From Sinorhizobium sp. 8-89 (GTDB lineage: Bacteria > Pseudomonadota > Alphaproteobacteria > Rhizobiales > Rhizobiaceae): a stretch of DNA of 64,000 nt. Made by a program: the position numbers and the translations under genes. The DNA lies in assembly GCF_030124325.1 (NCBI RefSeq), contig NZ_JASKLR010000008.1:172914-236913 (forward strand). Reading direction: 5' to 3'. Below are positions 53,451-61,832 of the stretch, in pieces. The notes under the pieces are model-generated. The model was not told where the DNA came from. It made no database searches and saw only the letters and a list, made by a program, of their open reading frames with translations. Each line of letters opens with the position of its first letter. Position 1 is the first letter of the stretch.

Positions 53451-54347
53451 CTACCTCAATGCGCGCAAGAACCGTAGAACATCCTCAGTGAACTGTTGTG
53501 GGGCCTGCAAAAGAGAGAAGTGACTGACTTCAGGCTGGATCAGCAGCCCCGAGTTCGGAATATTGTCGGCGATGAATAGGGTGTCTTTGCGCCTGATGAC
53601 TTCTTCGTGGTCCCCGTCTGCAACCCAGACGGGGATCCGAATGCTGCGAAGATCTCTCTTGGTCATGTATGGCTGTGAGGACCACATGGCTTCCATCTGA
53701 TGCAAAAACTCATTGTACTCACCTGGTGTGGCGGACAAATCCTTATACTCATCGGGAGTCCGCTGAAGGTATTGGTCAAAAACGATGCTGTCGGACAGAT
53801 CGTACATTCCAGATGGGTCGCTATTGGCGCCGAACGCGAACACGCCGCTGACTCGGTCCGGATTGCGCATCGCCAGCTTAAGCCCGATGATCGCACCATC
53901 GCTCCAGCCTATGATGGCACCCTTTGAAACGCGCAAATGATCCATAACCGCGATAACGTCGGATCTCATGAGGTCGTAGCTAAAGGCCTGCTTATCCCGC
54001 GTGCTGCGCCCGTGGCCACGGCTGTCCATAACGATGACTTGATAGAGCTTGGCAAGTTCCGGAACCTGGTGCCCCCAATAATTGGAATTGGCGAGACCAC
54101 CATGCAACATGATTACAGGCTCGCCTGAACCGTAGATCGCGTACCAAATCTTAGCACCCTTAACCGCTACGAACCCTTGCTCGTTAGTCGCCGGGAGCTC
54201 CGGAGTATCCGGAAGCGTTCGCCACCTAGGCTTTTCCGAGGCCATTGCTGTATTGATGGACCAAACAGCTGCTAGTACGCAGAACAAAATTAGTGACCGA
54301 AGAGAACACCGGTGTCTGCATGGAAAGGATGTTGCGGCCTTCGCCAT
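53451..54347 (-). CDS. Exported alpha/beta hydrolase
   Basis: A 298-residue hydrolase with an N-terminal signal or anchor (SLRSLILFCVLAAVWSINTAMAS). The oxyanion region is MLHGGLANSNYWG, the nucleophile elbow GWSDG, the acid Asp is in WVADGDHEEV and the catalytic His in EVSHFSLL. The family covers esterases, lipases and related hydrolases; no substrate is indicated. The ATG at 54347 is chosen because GAGAGGGA lies 7 bases upstream; frames open to 54416. It stands alone on the minus strand beside the integrase remnant. Confidence 0.88.
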   Translation of the reverse strand: MAKAATSFPCRHRCSLRSLILFCVLAAVWSINTAMASEKPRWRTLPDTPELPATNEQGFVAVKGAKIWYAIYGSGEPVIMLHGGLANSNYWGHQVPELAKLYQVIVMDSRGHGRSTRDKQAFSYDLMRSDVIAVMDHLRVSKGAIIGWSDGAIIGLKLAMRNPDRVSGVFAFGANSDPSGMYDLSDSIVFDQYLQRTPDEYKDLSATPGEYNEFLHQMEAMWSSQPYMTKRDLRSIRIPVWVADGDHEEVIRRKDTLFIADNIPNSGLLIQPEVSHFSLLQAPQQFTEDVLRFLRALR

Positions 54348-54551
54348 CGCTGTCCCTCTCTCCATTTCAGTTCTAGTCTGGAGGATCGCTATACCGGGCG
54401 GCGCCTCGGATAACATTCGACTAGAACGTCATTTTCTATAATAGCTTAGGTTGTAGTATACGCGAGATTCTCGCGACGGCTAATCACCCAATTGGATGAG
54501 GACGGGTGATTGCCGCTATCGGCTGTGATCTGCTTTCGGGATATCGGCAAT

Positions 54552-54644
54552 ATGGAGCTGCGCCAGCTGAACTATTTCGTTGCGGTGGCCGAGGAGCTGT
54601 TCCGCCGATCGCCGTGCGATAGATTAAGCCGCTGGACGGCTTGA
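54552..54644 (+). pseudogene. Truncated LysR-regulator start
   Basis: ATG GAG CTG... encodes MELRQLNYFVAVAEEL, the hallmark N terminus of LysR regulators, then runs into unrelated sequence and stops after 30 codons. The rest of the HTH and the sensor domain are gone. The surrounding 380 bp (54348-54727) hold nothing else recognised. Confidence 0.75.
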
Positions 54645-54727
54645 GAGCCGACCCCATGAGAGCCGACCCTATGTAACGATCGCATCGTTGAGGCGTTACC
54701 GTCGAAAGATGCTGCGGAGCAATCGAC

Positions 54728-55318
54728 ATGTGCAATGACTATGAACAACACATCCGGTATGCCGAATACTGCAAGATGATGCAGGAGTTGGCGCTCGGCA
54801 TGCCCGCACCTCAAGGCGAGGCTGACCTGCCGCAGGCCGATGACATCAGGATTGGTGACCTCGGTCCGGTGATGCGGGCGAGCGGCAATGTAATCGAACT
54901 CACCCAGATGCGGTTCGGCTTTCCGCCTAAAGGCCGTGGCGGTCCGGTTTTCAATTTTCGCTCCGAGGGCCGGGATTTTTCCGACAGCAGGCGTTGTCTG
55001 ATCCCGGCGAGTGCCTTTTTCGAGTTCACGGGCAAGAAATATCCCAAGGCCAAGCATCGTTTTACGTTTGCGGATCACCCGATAATGGCGATTGCCGGCC
55101 TGTGGCGCGACGGCGAAGCAAACCAGCCGCCCTCCTTCACGATGCTGACGACCGAGCCGGGGCCTGACGTGGCGCCGATCCATGACCGGCAGGTCGTCGT
55201 CGTCCCACCTCAGCGATGGGCGGACTGGATTTATCTTTCAAGACCGGAGAGCGAATTGCTGGCACCTTGTCCAGCCGGGAGTCTTCGCGTCGAACAGGTC
55301 CGGGCCGGCAGCGATTGA
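54728..55318 (+). CDS. SRAP-family protein (SOS response-associated, YedK/HMCES-like)
   Basis: A 196-residue SRAP protein. In this family Cys2 forms a thiazolidine crosslink with abasic sites in single-stranded DNA. Conserved residues are visible: Cys2 (MCNDYE), Asn/Arg in FNFRSEG, the Glu in CLIPASAFFEF and His in PIHDRQ. It is slightly shorter than E. coli YedK, and the N terminus is MCND in place of the usual MCGR. It starts about 84 bp after the LysR stub and is followed 4 bp later by a metallophosphoesterase gene, so the two form an operon. Confidence 0.88.
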   Translation: MCNDYEQHIRYAEYCKMMQELALGMPAPQGEADLPQADDIRIGDLGPVMRASGNVIELTQMRFGFPPKGRGGPVFNFRSEGRDFSDSRRCLIPASAFFEFTGKKYPKAKHRFTFADHPIMAIAGLWRDGEANQPPSFTMLTTEPGPDVAPIHDRQVVVVPPQRWADWIYLSRPESELLAPCPAGSLRVEQVRAGSD

Positions 55319-55322
55319 AACG

Positions 55323-55823
55323 ATGATCTATTTCACCAGCGACACGCATTTCGGCGAATCCCGGGTGCTGCGTATCGACCGCCGGCCTTTCGCCAACATG
55401 GTCGAGCATGACGCCGCGCTGATTGCGAATTGGAACCGTGTTGTTTCGGCCGAGGACGAGGTTTGGCATCTCGGCGATTTTGCGGCGCGGCGCGCCGGCT
55501 TTGCCGAGCATCTGCTCTCGCAGCTGAACGGCCGCAAACATCTCATCATCGGCAATAACGATCCCCGCGAAACCACCGGCGCATACGGCTGGTCGAGCAT
55601 TCAGCATTATGCCGAGCTGACGCTAGACGGACATCTTCTGATCCTCTGCCACTATCCGTTGCGCACCTGGAACCAGATGGGCAAGAGATCGATCAATCTC
55701 CATGGTCATTCGCATGGGCGGCTGAAACCGATGCCGCGACAGTTCGATGTCGGCGTCGACCGACGCCAACTTCAGCCAATCACATTGGACGAGATACTTG
55801 CGAAGCCGCGTTCGAAATCCTGA
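55323..55823 (+). CDS. Calcineurin-like metallophosphoesterase
   Basis: A 166-residue phosphoesterase of the YfcE/MJ0936-like small type. All metal-binding motifs are present in order: DTHFG, GDF, GNND, CHYP and HGHSHG. It hydrolyses phosphodiesters or phosphomonoesters with two metal ions; the substrate is unknown. It starts 4 bp after the SRAP gene, suggesting a shared role, possibly in nucleic-acid end processing (inference). Confidence 0.9.
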   Translation: MIYFTSDTHFGESRVLRIDRRPFANMVEHDAALIANWNRVVSAEDEVWHLGDFAARRAGFAEHLLSQLNGRKHLIIGNNDPRETTGAYGWSSIQHYAELTLDGHLLILCHYPLRTWNQMGKRSINLHGHSHGRLKPMPRQFDVGVDRRQLQPITLDEILAKPRSKS

Positions 55824-55853
55824 CGCATCAGCGTGATTGCCCTGTGTACCGGA

Positions 55854-56006
55854 TCAACGCGGAGTTACCGCCACAGAGGGATTGTCTTGCACCCCCTCCA
55901 CGGCTGTGATTGCCGAGCCGAGCAAGAGCACCGGCAAAGCGAGCGCGCCTAGGAATTTCAGCATCTGCAAGCGCCGCGTGCGTCGTCCTTCCCAATCATA
56001 AACCAT
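55854..56006 (-). CDS. Small membrane protein (50 aa)
   Basis: The ATG at 56006 opens MVYDWEGRRTRRLQMLKFLG, followed by one hydrophobic helix (ALALPVLLLGSAITAVEG) and a short tail, with a basic cytoplasmic N terminus. A GGCGGA-type site lies 8 bases upstream. I do not recognise the family. It is divergent from the SDR gene and convergent with the phosphoesterase gene. A longer frame reaches 56078 but lacks a better site. Confidence 0.5.
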   Translation of the reverse strand: MVYDWEGRRTRRLQMLKFLGALALPVLLLGSAITAVEGVQDNPSVAVTPR

Positions 56007-56127
56007 CTGCTGTCCGCCTTGAGTGCGATCGAAGAACAAACGTCGGCTATAGCATGCGATCGAGCAGACCTCGTCCAAACCTTTTGGCCTCGCCGACGTT
56101 TTACCTCCTCAATCGAAGGAGGTTCCA

Positions 56128-57081
56128 ATGAAATCCGAAACCGGCCAGAAGCAGCGCGAAATCCAGAAGCAGGTTGAAGCGGCCGACAAGAAGGAAAAGC
56201 CGAAGGCCTCCGGAGCCATGCAGGCGGGCGCTCGCCGTTATCCAGAGCCGCCGTTTCCAAAGGTGCATCAGGACAAGCCGGGCTCAGAGGCAGATCTTCC
56301 TCTCGCGCCAATGTATGATGCCCCCTTTTACAAGGGTTCAGACAAACTGAAGGACAAGGTGGCGCTTATCACGGGGGGCGACTCCGGCATTGGTCGGTCG
56401 GTGGCGATCCTCTTCGCTCGGGAAGGGGCAGACGTCGCAATCGTGCATCTCGATGAACCTCAGGACGCAGAGGACACAAAGGCTGCTGTTGAGAACGAGG
56501 GACGCAAGTGCCTTGTGATCAAAGGCGACGTCAAGGATGCGAGCTTTTGCCAAAAGGCGGTCGAAAAGACGGTGATGCAGCTTGGCCGCCTCGACATCCT
56601 CGTCAACAACGCCGCCTTCCAGGTTCACACGCACGATATTCAGGACCTGACTGACGAGCACTTCGACGAAACGCTAAAGACGAACCTCTACGGCTACTTC
56701 TACATGGCAAAGGCTGCTGTTCCTCATTTGAAGAACGGCTCGGCAATCATCAATACTGGATCCGTCACGGGCCTCACCGGCTCGAAGGAGCTTCTCGACT
56801 ACTCCATGACCAAGGGCGGCATTCATGCCTTCACCCGGGCTCTATCGGGCCATCTCATACCCAAAGGTATCCGCGTGAACGCCGTTGCCCCCGGCCCGGT
56901 CTGGACGCCTCTCAATCCCTCGGACAAAGAGGCTGAAGATGTGGAGAAGTTCGGCTCCCAAACGCCGATGAAGCGGGCTGCCCAGCCAGAGGAGATTGCT
57001 CCGGCCTACGTCTTTCTCGCCTCTTCGCAGATGTCGAGCTACATAACGGGGGAGATCCTGCCGATCGTCGGCGGGTACTGA
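56128..57081 (+). CDS. Short-chain dehydrogenase/reductase (YghA-like)
   Basis: A 317-residue SDR with a ~50-residue N-terminal extension rich in Lys/Glu/Pro, as in the YghA/general-stress subgroup. The cofactor motif is TGGDSGIG, followed by VNNAA, the catalytic Ser in NTGSVTG and YSMTKGG with Tyr and Lys. The C-terminal EILPIVGGY closes the fold. Probable NAD(P)-dependent oxidation or reduction of a carbonyl/alcohol. CGAAGGAGGTTCC gives a strong ribosome site. Members are often osmotic- or stationary-phase-induced; no such promoter was identified here. Confidence 0.92.
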   Translation: MKSETGQKQREIQKQVEAADKKEKPKASGAMQAGARRYPEPPFPKVHQDKPGSEADLPLAPMYDAPFYKGSDKLKDKVALITGGDSGIGRSVAILFAREGADVAIVHLDEPQDAEDTKAAVENEGRKCLVIKGDVKDASFCQKAVEKTVMQLGRLDILVNNAAFQVHTHDIQDLTDEHFDETLKTNLYGYFYMAKAAVPHLKNGSAIINTGSVTGLTGSKELLDYSMTKGGIHAFTRALSGHLIPKGIRVNAVAPGPVWTPLNPSDKEAEDVEKFGSQTPMKRAAQPEEIAPAYVFLASSQMSSYITGEILPIVGGY

Positions 57082-57132
57082 TCCTGCCTGTGGGACGCGG
57101 GCAAGGGGCTTGCGGGCATGGCGCGAGGAAGT

Positions 57133-58275
57133 TCACCTCAAATTGCTCTTCGGAAACAGCACGCGATCGGGTTTTGCATTCATTCGCGCCAGCATCTCCT
57201 TGATCAAGCGTGTCTTGGTGCGCCCCGCTTCCTTCGGCGGCACGAGGTAACGCACGATGGCCTCGAGCCAGGTGTTTTCACTGACGCGAAAATGAACCAC
57301 GGGATGCTCCTTCACTTCGAGTTCGTCCACCGGCGTTTTCGATAGGATGTGCTTATAGACCTTCACCTTCTGGCTCATGATATCGCCGACCTGCTCTTCC
57401 ACGACCTCTCTCATGGTTTGCGCCACGAATTCCAGATCGCTTTCATAGGCGAGCTGAAACTTGATTTCGTTCCAGACATAGGGAAACAGCGGCCAGGAAT
57501 AGTTGAAGACCGGCGTGTCAAACACAGTGGAGTTCGGAAACTTGATGATGCGTCCGCTCGGATGATCGGTCCAAAGATATTCGCCGCCGAATTCCCATAA
57601 CGTCGTATCGAGATAGCTGACGTCGATAACATCGCCATGGGCATCGCCGATGCGAATGCGGTCGCCAACGCGATAAGGCGCCCTGGCCAGGATATAAATC
57701 CAAGCGATGAAACTGGAAATCGGCATTTGCAGCGCAAAGCCCAGAATCAGTGAAATCAGGCCGAGCGAAACAACCGCCGTGTACCAGTTCACAAACAAGA
57801 CTGAAATCGCCACGAAGACAATGGCGACGACCACAACCAGTCGAAAAATACGTTGCAGGTTGAAACGCGAGACACGATTGGGAATTCGGCCAATAAGAAA
57901 GACTTCGATAACATTTGCCACACTCAGCATGACGAAAATGAGAATGCCGCCCCTGACGTAATTCAGCATGCGAGCGCGAAAAGGCGCGTCAAGCCATTCC
58001 GGGCGCCAATTGATCAGGACTTCGACGCCAAAAAGCAGCAAGGCAGCAGCAGCGAAGCCAACCGTCCACCAGACGTCTTCCTTACGAAGGCTGAAGCGAA
58101 ATTTTTCCTCGGGCTTCTTCGCCTTCTGTTGCATGGATTTTGGACTGGCAGTCTGTTGCGCGGCTCGTTCAAGCCGGGAAAGGTTCTCCTGTTCCTTGTC
58201 GCGTCGTTCCATGGGATTCACCCCAATGTGGCCATCCACGCCCAGCCAGTGCTCTCGCTTCTTCGGCGGCGGCAT
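57133..58275 (-). CDS. MscS-family mechanosensitive ion channel
   Basis: A 380-residue membrane protein. After a charged N-terminal segment come three to four hydrophobic helices. The pore-helix region (VSLGLISLILGFALQMPISS) leads into the MscS beta domain (YRVGDRIRIGDAHGDVIDVS and IKFPNSTVF) and a cytoplasmic C-terminal domain. It should open under membrane tension to release solutes. The first ATG (58275) and the one at 58212 (MERRDKEQ) are both plausible; the latter follows GGGGTGAATCCC. It is convergent with the SDR gene. Confidence 0.9.
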   Translation of the reverse strand: MPPPKKREHWLGVDGHIGVNPMERRDKEQENLSRLERAAQQTASPKSMQQKAKKPEEKFRFSLRKEDVWWTVGFAAAALLLFGVEVLINWRPEWLDAPFRARMLNYVRGGILIFVMLSVANVIEVFLIGRIPNRVSRFNLQRIFRLVVVVAIVFVAISVLFVNWYTAVVSLGLISLILGFALQMPISSFIAWIYILARAPYRVGDRIRIGDAHGDVIDVSYLDTTLWEFGGEYLWTDHPSGRIIKFPNSTVFDTPVFNYSWPLFPYVWNEIKFQLAYESDLEFVAQTMREVVEEQVGDIMSQKVKVYKHILSKTPVDELEVKEHPVVHFRVSENTWLEAIVRYLVPPKEAGRTKTRLIKEMLARMNAKPDRVLFPKSNLR

Positions 58276-58622
58276 TCCGGTGATGTCTCGCCATATAGCA
58301 AGATTTCAACCTGCAGTTCGGGCGAGCCCGTCGTCGCGTGGTCAATTGGTCCACCGGCCTAAGACTGCGAGTAAACTATTATATCCCATCAACACCAAAT
58401 ATGGGCACTTGCCCGCACGCATCCATCCGCAGGTATTTTCATTCCTTATCGGGCAGGATGCGACGATCTCGCCGAGATCGGCGGTGTTGGCGAGCGCGAA
58501 AGTCAGGCTGCTGGTGTACGACCGACATCAAGGCTCTTTTCGCAATCGCGTGGCACCGATCTGATTGGCAGATATTTATTCGTTAAGACGGAACAGATAC
58601 GAGAGAGAGCGAGGTTACCCGA
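58276..58622. other. Divergent gap between the MscS and GGDEF-EAL genes
   Basis: About 350 bp without a gene I can support. Open frames crossing it on the plus strand are tails of frames antisense to mscS. Promoters for both flanking genes must lie here, but no clear boxes were identified. Confidence 0.45.
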
Positions 58623-60812
58623 ATGAACTACGAAAAACTTGCTCTTCTTCTGAATTCGATCCTGCCCTTGGCAATCGCGTTAAGCCTGGTCAGCGCTGTG
58701 TACTTGGCACTTCTTTGGTCGGCACAGCAGTCCGACGCGGTGGCTATCGCGCGACAGAAGCAGCTGATCGAGCTTGTCGTTTCGAAAATGCAAAGCAGCA
58801 TTGCCCATGATCAGGAGAGTGCAACGGTCTGGGATGATGCCGTCAGAAAAGTAACGAAAGATTGGGATCGTACGTGGGTCGATTCGAACCTCGGCAGCTG
58901 GATGCACAGCTATTTCCGGCATGACGGCGCTTTCGTGATCAGCGCGGATCTTAGGCTGTTGTACGCGTATCTCGCCGGAGAGGCGGAAGAGGAAAAGGCC
59001 TTCAGCCGGGTCGAGCCGCAAGCAATGCCGCTTATACTCAGGCTGCAGAAGAGGCTTTCGGAAGGAAATCAGGAAGGAACGAATGATCAGGTTCTCTCAA
59101 TCGGCGAAAGTGATCTTGTTCGCCTTGAGGGCCGCCCGGCCATTGTCAGTGTAAAGCCGATCGTGTCGGATACAGGAGATATAGAACAGGAGCCCGGCAG
59201 GGAATTCCTGCACCTAGCGATCCGGTTCCTGGATGGCGATTTCCTGACCGAGATAAGCGACGAGTACCTCTTTGAAGACATGCGGTTTTCCGTCGTGACG
59301 GATCTGGGGGAAACGCGTTCGTACGTGCCGTTGGCCTCCGCTTCCGGTGAAGTCATAGGATACTTCTCCTGGCTTCCGTTCAGGCCCGGTTCCAACGTCA
59401 TGGCGGCGGCAACGCCGGTGCTTCTTGTTTCCGGATTGTGCCTTCTTGTACTCACGACCGTGTTGAGCGCTATTCTCAGGAGGCGATCAAGACGCCTCCA
59501 GGCGAGCCAGGCGCAACTCACCCATCTGGCGCTGCACGATCCTTTGACAGGGCTGGCAAACCGTGCGTCCTTTAACAGTCAGCTGTCGCGGGTGGTCGAC
59601 ACTGCCGCCGCAGATCAGGCGATTGCGCTTCTGTATCTGGACCTCGATCGTTTCAAGCAGGTGAACGACACTCTCGGTCATCCGGTGGGCGACAGGCTCA
59701 TGGTCGAGGTCGCCCGCAGATTAAAGGATACCGCCGCTCACGCAACTGTTATCGCACGGCTTGGTGGCGACGAGTTTACGATCGTACTTCAGCGGATACC
59801 GCAGGACGAAGTGGAGCGACTCTGCGGCGCGCTGATCGCGGCGGTGCGAAGACCTTTCGAAATAGACGGGCAGCCCGTCCTCATCGGCCTCACAATCGGC
59901 GTGGCACTGGCTAACGGGGATGCCGCCGATCCGGTGGAAATCACGCGTAAGGCTGATATCGCCCTTTATCACGCCAAGTCCGCGGGAAAAAACCGTTACG
60001 CGATCTTTGGTCCCCAGATGGATGAGCTTGTGCAGATGAGGCGCGATCTCGAACGTGACTTGCGTTCTGCACTGGATGGCGGCCGTCAGCTCGAAGTCTT
60101 TTATCAGCCCGTCTACTCCGCGGTTTCGCGCGCGATCGTCTCGCTCGAAGCTTTGCTTCGGTGGCGGCATCCGACGAAGGGTATGATAACTCCAGATGCA
60201 TTTATTCCTCTTGCAGAGGAAGCCGGGTTGATAGATCGCCTCGGCTCCTTCGTTCTGAGAGAGGCCTGTTCAACGGCCCGCGACCTCCCGGGCTTGAGCG
60301 TCGCCGTGAACGTTTCTGCAATTGAATTGAAACAGGAAAGCTACGCCCGGCAAGTGCTTTCGATACTCCGTCAGTACGATATCCAGCCAACGGCGTTGGA
60401 ACTTGAGATCACAGAGACGACGCTCATGGACGACGCCGGCATCTGTGAGAGGAATATCGCTGCGTTACGGCAAGCCGGTGTTCGCTTCGCGCTCGATGAT
60501 TTCGGCACGGGGTTCTCTTCCTTCGGCCGATTGCAAAGCCTGGAGGTGGATCGCATCAAGATCGATCGCTGTTTCGTTGAGGGCTTCGGCAGTGCGGCAG
60601 GAAGCGAAGCGATCGTGAGATCGATCATCAGCTTGGCCCACGCGAAGGGACTGCGCACCACTGCCGAAGGTGTTGAAACTGACGAGCAAAGCCAGACGCT
60701 GCAGGACTTCGGTTGTGATGAGCTGCAAGGCTACCTGCTTTCCAAACCAATGCCCAAGAAGTCGCTCATCGAACTGCTCGGTACTGTGAGGGGGCAAACA
60801 AGCACTGGTTGA
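58623..60812 (+). CDS. CHASE4-GGDEF-EAL cyclic-di-GMP protein
   Basis: A 729-residue inner-membrane protein. A first membrane helix (~5-32) is followed by a periplasmic CHASE4-type sensor (~40-255, with ATVWDDAV and WMHSYF), a second helix (~265-285), GGDEF (motif intact at ~381-385) and EAL (EALLRW at ~508). EAL catalytic residues are present (VNVSA, EITET, DDFGTGFSS, IKIDR, AEGVET). The RxxD product-inhibition site before GGDEF is absent. It may make and degrade c-di-GMP, with the balance set by a periplasmic signal. The ribosome site is weak (GAGCGAGGT). Confidence 0.93.
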   Translation: MNYEKLALLLNSILPLAIALSLVSAVYLALLWSAQQSDAVAIARQKQLIELVVSKMQSSIAHDQESATVWDDAVRKVTKDWDRTWVDSNLGSWMHSYFRHDGAFVISADLRLLYAYLAGEAEEEKAFSRVEPQAMPLILRLQKRLSEGNQEGTNDQVLSIGESDLVRLEGRPAIVSVKPIVSDTGDIEQEPGREFLHLAIRFLDGDFLTEISDEYLFEDMRFSVVTDLGETRSYVPLASASGEVIGYFSWLPFRPGSNVMAAATPVLLVSGLCLLVLTTVLSAILRRRSRRLQASQAQLTHLALHDPLTGLANRASFNSQLSRVVDTAAADQAIALLYLDLDRFKQVNDTLGHPVGDRLMVEVARRLKDTAAHATVIARLGGDEFTIVLQRIPQDEVERLCGALIAAVRRPFEIDGQPVLIGLTIGVALANGDAADPVEITRKADIALYHAKSAGKNRYAIFGPQMDELVQMRRDLERDLRSALDGGRQLEVFYQPVYSAVSRAIVSLEALLRWRHPTKGMITPDAFIPLAEEAGLIDRLGSFVLREACSTARDLPGLSVAVNVSAIELKQESYARQVLSILRQYDIQPTALELEITETTLMDDAGICERNIAALRQAGVRFALDDFGTGFSSFGRLQSLEVDRIKIDRCFVEGFGSAAGSEAIVRSIISLAHAKGLRTTAEGVETDEQSQTLQDFGCDELQGYLLSKPMPKKSLIELLGTVRGQTSTG

Positions 60813-60838
60813 TCCGCAACCAAGCCCCTTACCGCCCT

Positions 60839-60979
60839 TCAGAGGAGGCAGCGCCGACGGTCGCGTTTCCCTTTGAACAGCGCGCCAGGCATTGGTCGAG
60901 GCAGAGAATTTAGTTCTTCAAGCCGGTGGATCGCTTCGTCAGAGCCGAAGGTCTTCAACATTCCCCGGATCTGCGTCAT
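60839..60979 (-). CDS. Possible small protein (46 aa), unrecognised
   Basis: The ATG at 60979 opens MTQIRGMLKTFGSDEAIHRL, continuing to a basic C terminus (KGKRDRRRCLL). Codon use is gene-like and it predicts an amphipathic helix, but only a weak GAG lies upstream. A longer frame reaches 61138. It occupies most of an otherwise empty 338-bp gap (60813-61150). Confidence 0.3.
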   Translation of the reverse strand: MTQIRGMLKTFGSDEAIHRLEELNSLPRPMPGALFKGKRDRRRCLL

Positions 60980-61150
60980 CACTTCAACTCGCAGGCAACA
61001 AGTTTCCCTTGTGGCGCGTCGCAGTCGGGTTTGACTTCCTGGTCTCCGTTTCGTTTGTGTCCACTTGCCGCCGTTCGAGATGCGTATTTTCTCCAGCCGA
61101 GTGGAGAGCGGATCTGAAGATGTACCGCCGTGGAGCATATACAGAGTTCG

Positions 61151-61537
61151 TTATATCGTGGTCTCCCGACAGACTCTGTCTCGCCCGTCAGCTTCCTCTT
61201 CGAGCCGCTCCACTGCCGCCGCAATGTGCTCTGGCTGTTCGTGCTCGAGCCCAACTACCTCGTTCCGGGTCTCACGCATTGACACAATGATCTCGTCGAG
61301 CTTGGCATGGATTGCCGCCGTATCGCGATAGTTTTGGATCAAAACGACGCTGGTAATGATTATTGCTACTACTGACAGTGCATAGGTGACGACGTTCGTG
61401 AAGCCGAAAGGCACCAGGGCGGTGCTGCCAATCAGTGCCACGATCACAAAATAGAAGCCGGGAGGGCGAGAAAGAAAATCAGCCATTCGAAAAAGAAAGA
61501 GATTCACTGTCAGTTCTCCGCAGATCGGCGCTCTCAT
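61151..61537 (-). CDS. Low-affinity iron permease-family membrane protein
   Basis: A 128-residue protein with two membrane helices (FYFVIVALIGSTALVPFG and VVTYALSVVAIIITSVVLIQ), then the family tail RDTAAIHAKLDEIIVSMRETRNEV with GLEHEQPEHIAAAVERLEEE. This matches PF04120-type low-affinity iron permease-like proteins, many of which have no proven transport role. The ATG at 61537 has TGGAGCG upstream; a GTG at 61504 with CGGAGAA and an ATG at 61486 (MADFLSR) are alternatives. Confidence 0.75.
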   Translation of the reverse strand: MRAPICGELTVNLFLFRMADFLSRPPGFYFVIVALIGSTALVPFGFTNVVTYALSVVAIIITSVVLIQNYRDTAAIHAKLDEIIVSMRETRNEVVGLEHEQPEHIAAAVERLEEEADGRDRVCRETTI

Positions 61538-61649
61538 TAACGCTCCAGTTCAGATCTTCTTCGGATTAGGTAGCTTTGAATCTCGCTCCAAGGTGAACGC
61601 GTGTGCAATCAGATGGAGCCAAAGCCCACTGAGATCGCGGAGTGACCAG

Positions 61650-61832
61650 ATGGACCGTGTTCGACCGAACTGCACCGCCGAGGAAATCGCCGACGAAGTT
61701 GTTTTTTGCAACCGCAATCAGGCCGCTTTGGTTGAAAGCTGCGAGAGAAAGACCGGTCCAGGCACGTATTGTCAGACGCCAAGCTTCTCCCGCTCCGCCA
61801 TCCGCCAGGTCCGCGGCGTGGTCCCGAGGTGA
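61650..61832 (+). CDS. Doubtful small ORF overlapping the pobR-like gene end
   Basis: 60 codons starting MDRVRPNCTAEEIADEVVFC, with GCGGAGTG eight bases upstream. The first ~35 residues look protein-like, but the last 20 codons overlap the minus-strand AraC gene and appear to be antisense. It may be a remnant. No family recognised. Confidence 0.2.
   Translation: MDRVRPNCTAEEIADEVVFCNRNQAALVESCERKTGPGTYCQTPSFSRSAIRQVRGVVPR

Noticed and set aside
53047-53523. Plus-strand open frame of 158 codons across the duplicated small gene
   Set aside because: It consists of a frame-shifted piece of the dead copy followed by sequence antisense to the integrase remnant.
58560-58625. GGAAC motif resembling a general-stress ECF promoter before the GGDEF-EAL gene
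   Set aside because: The spacer to the next TT is 20 bases and the element would overlap the start codon.
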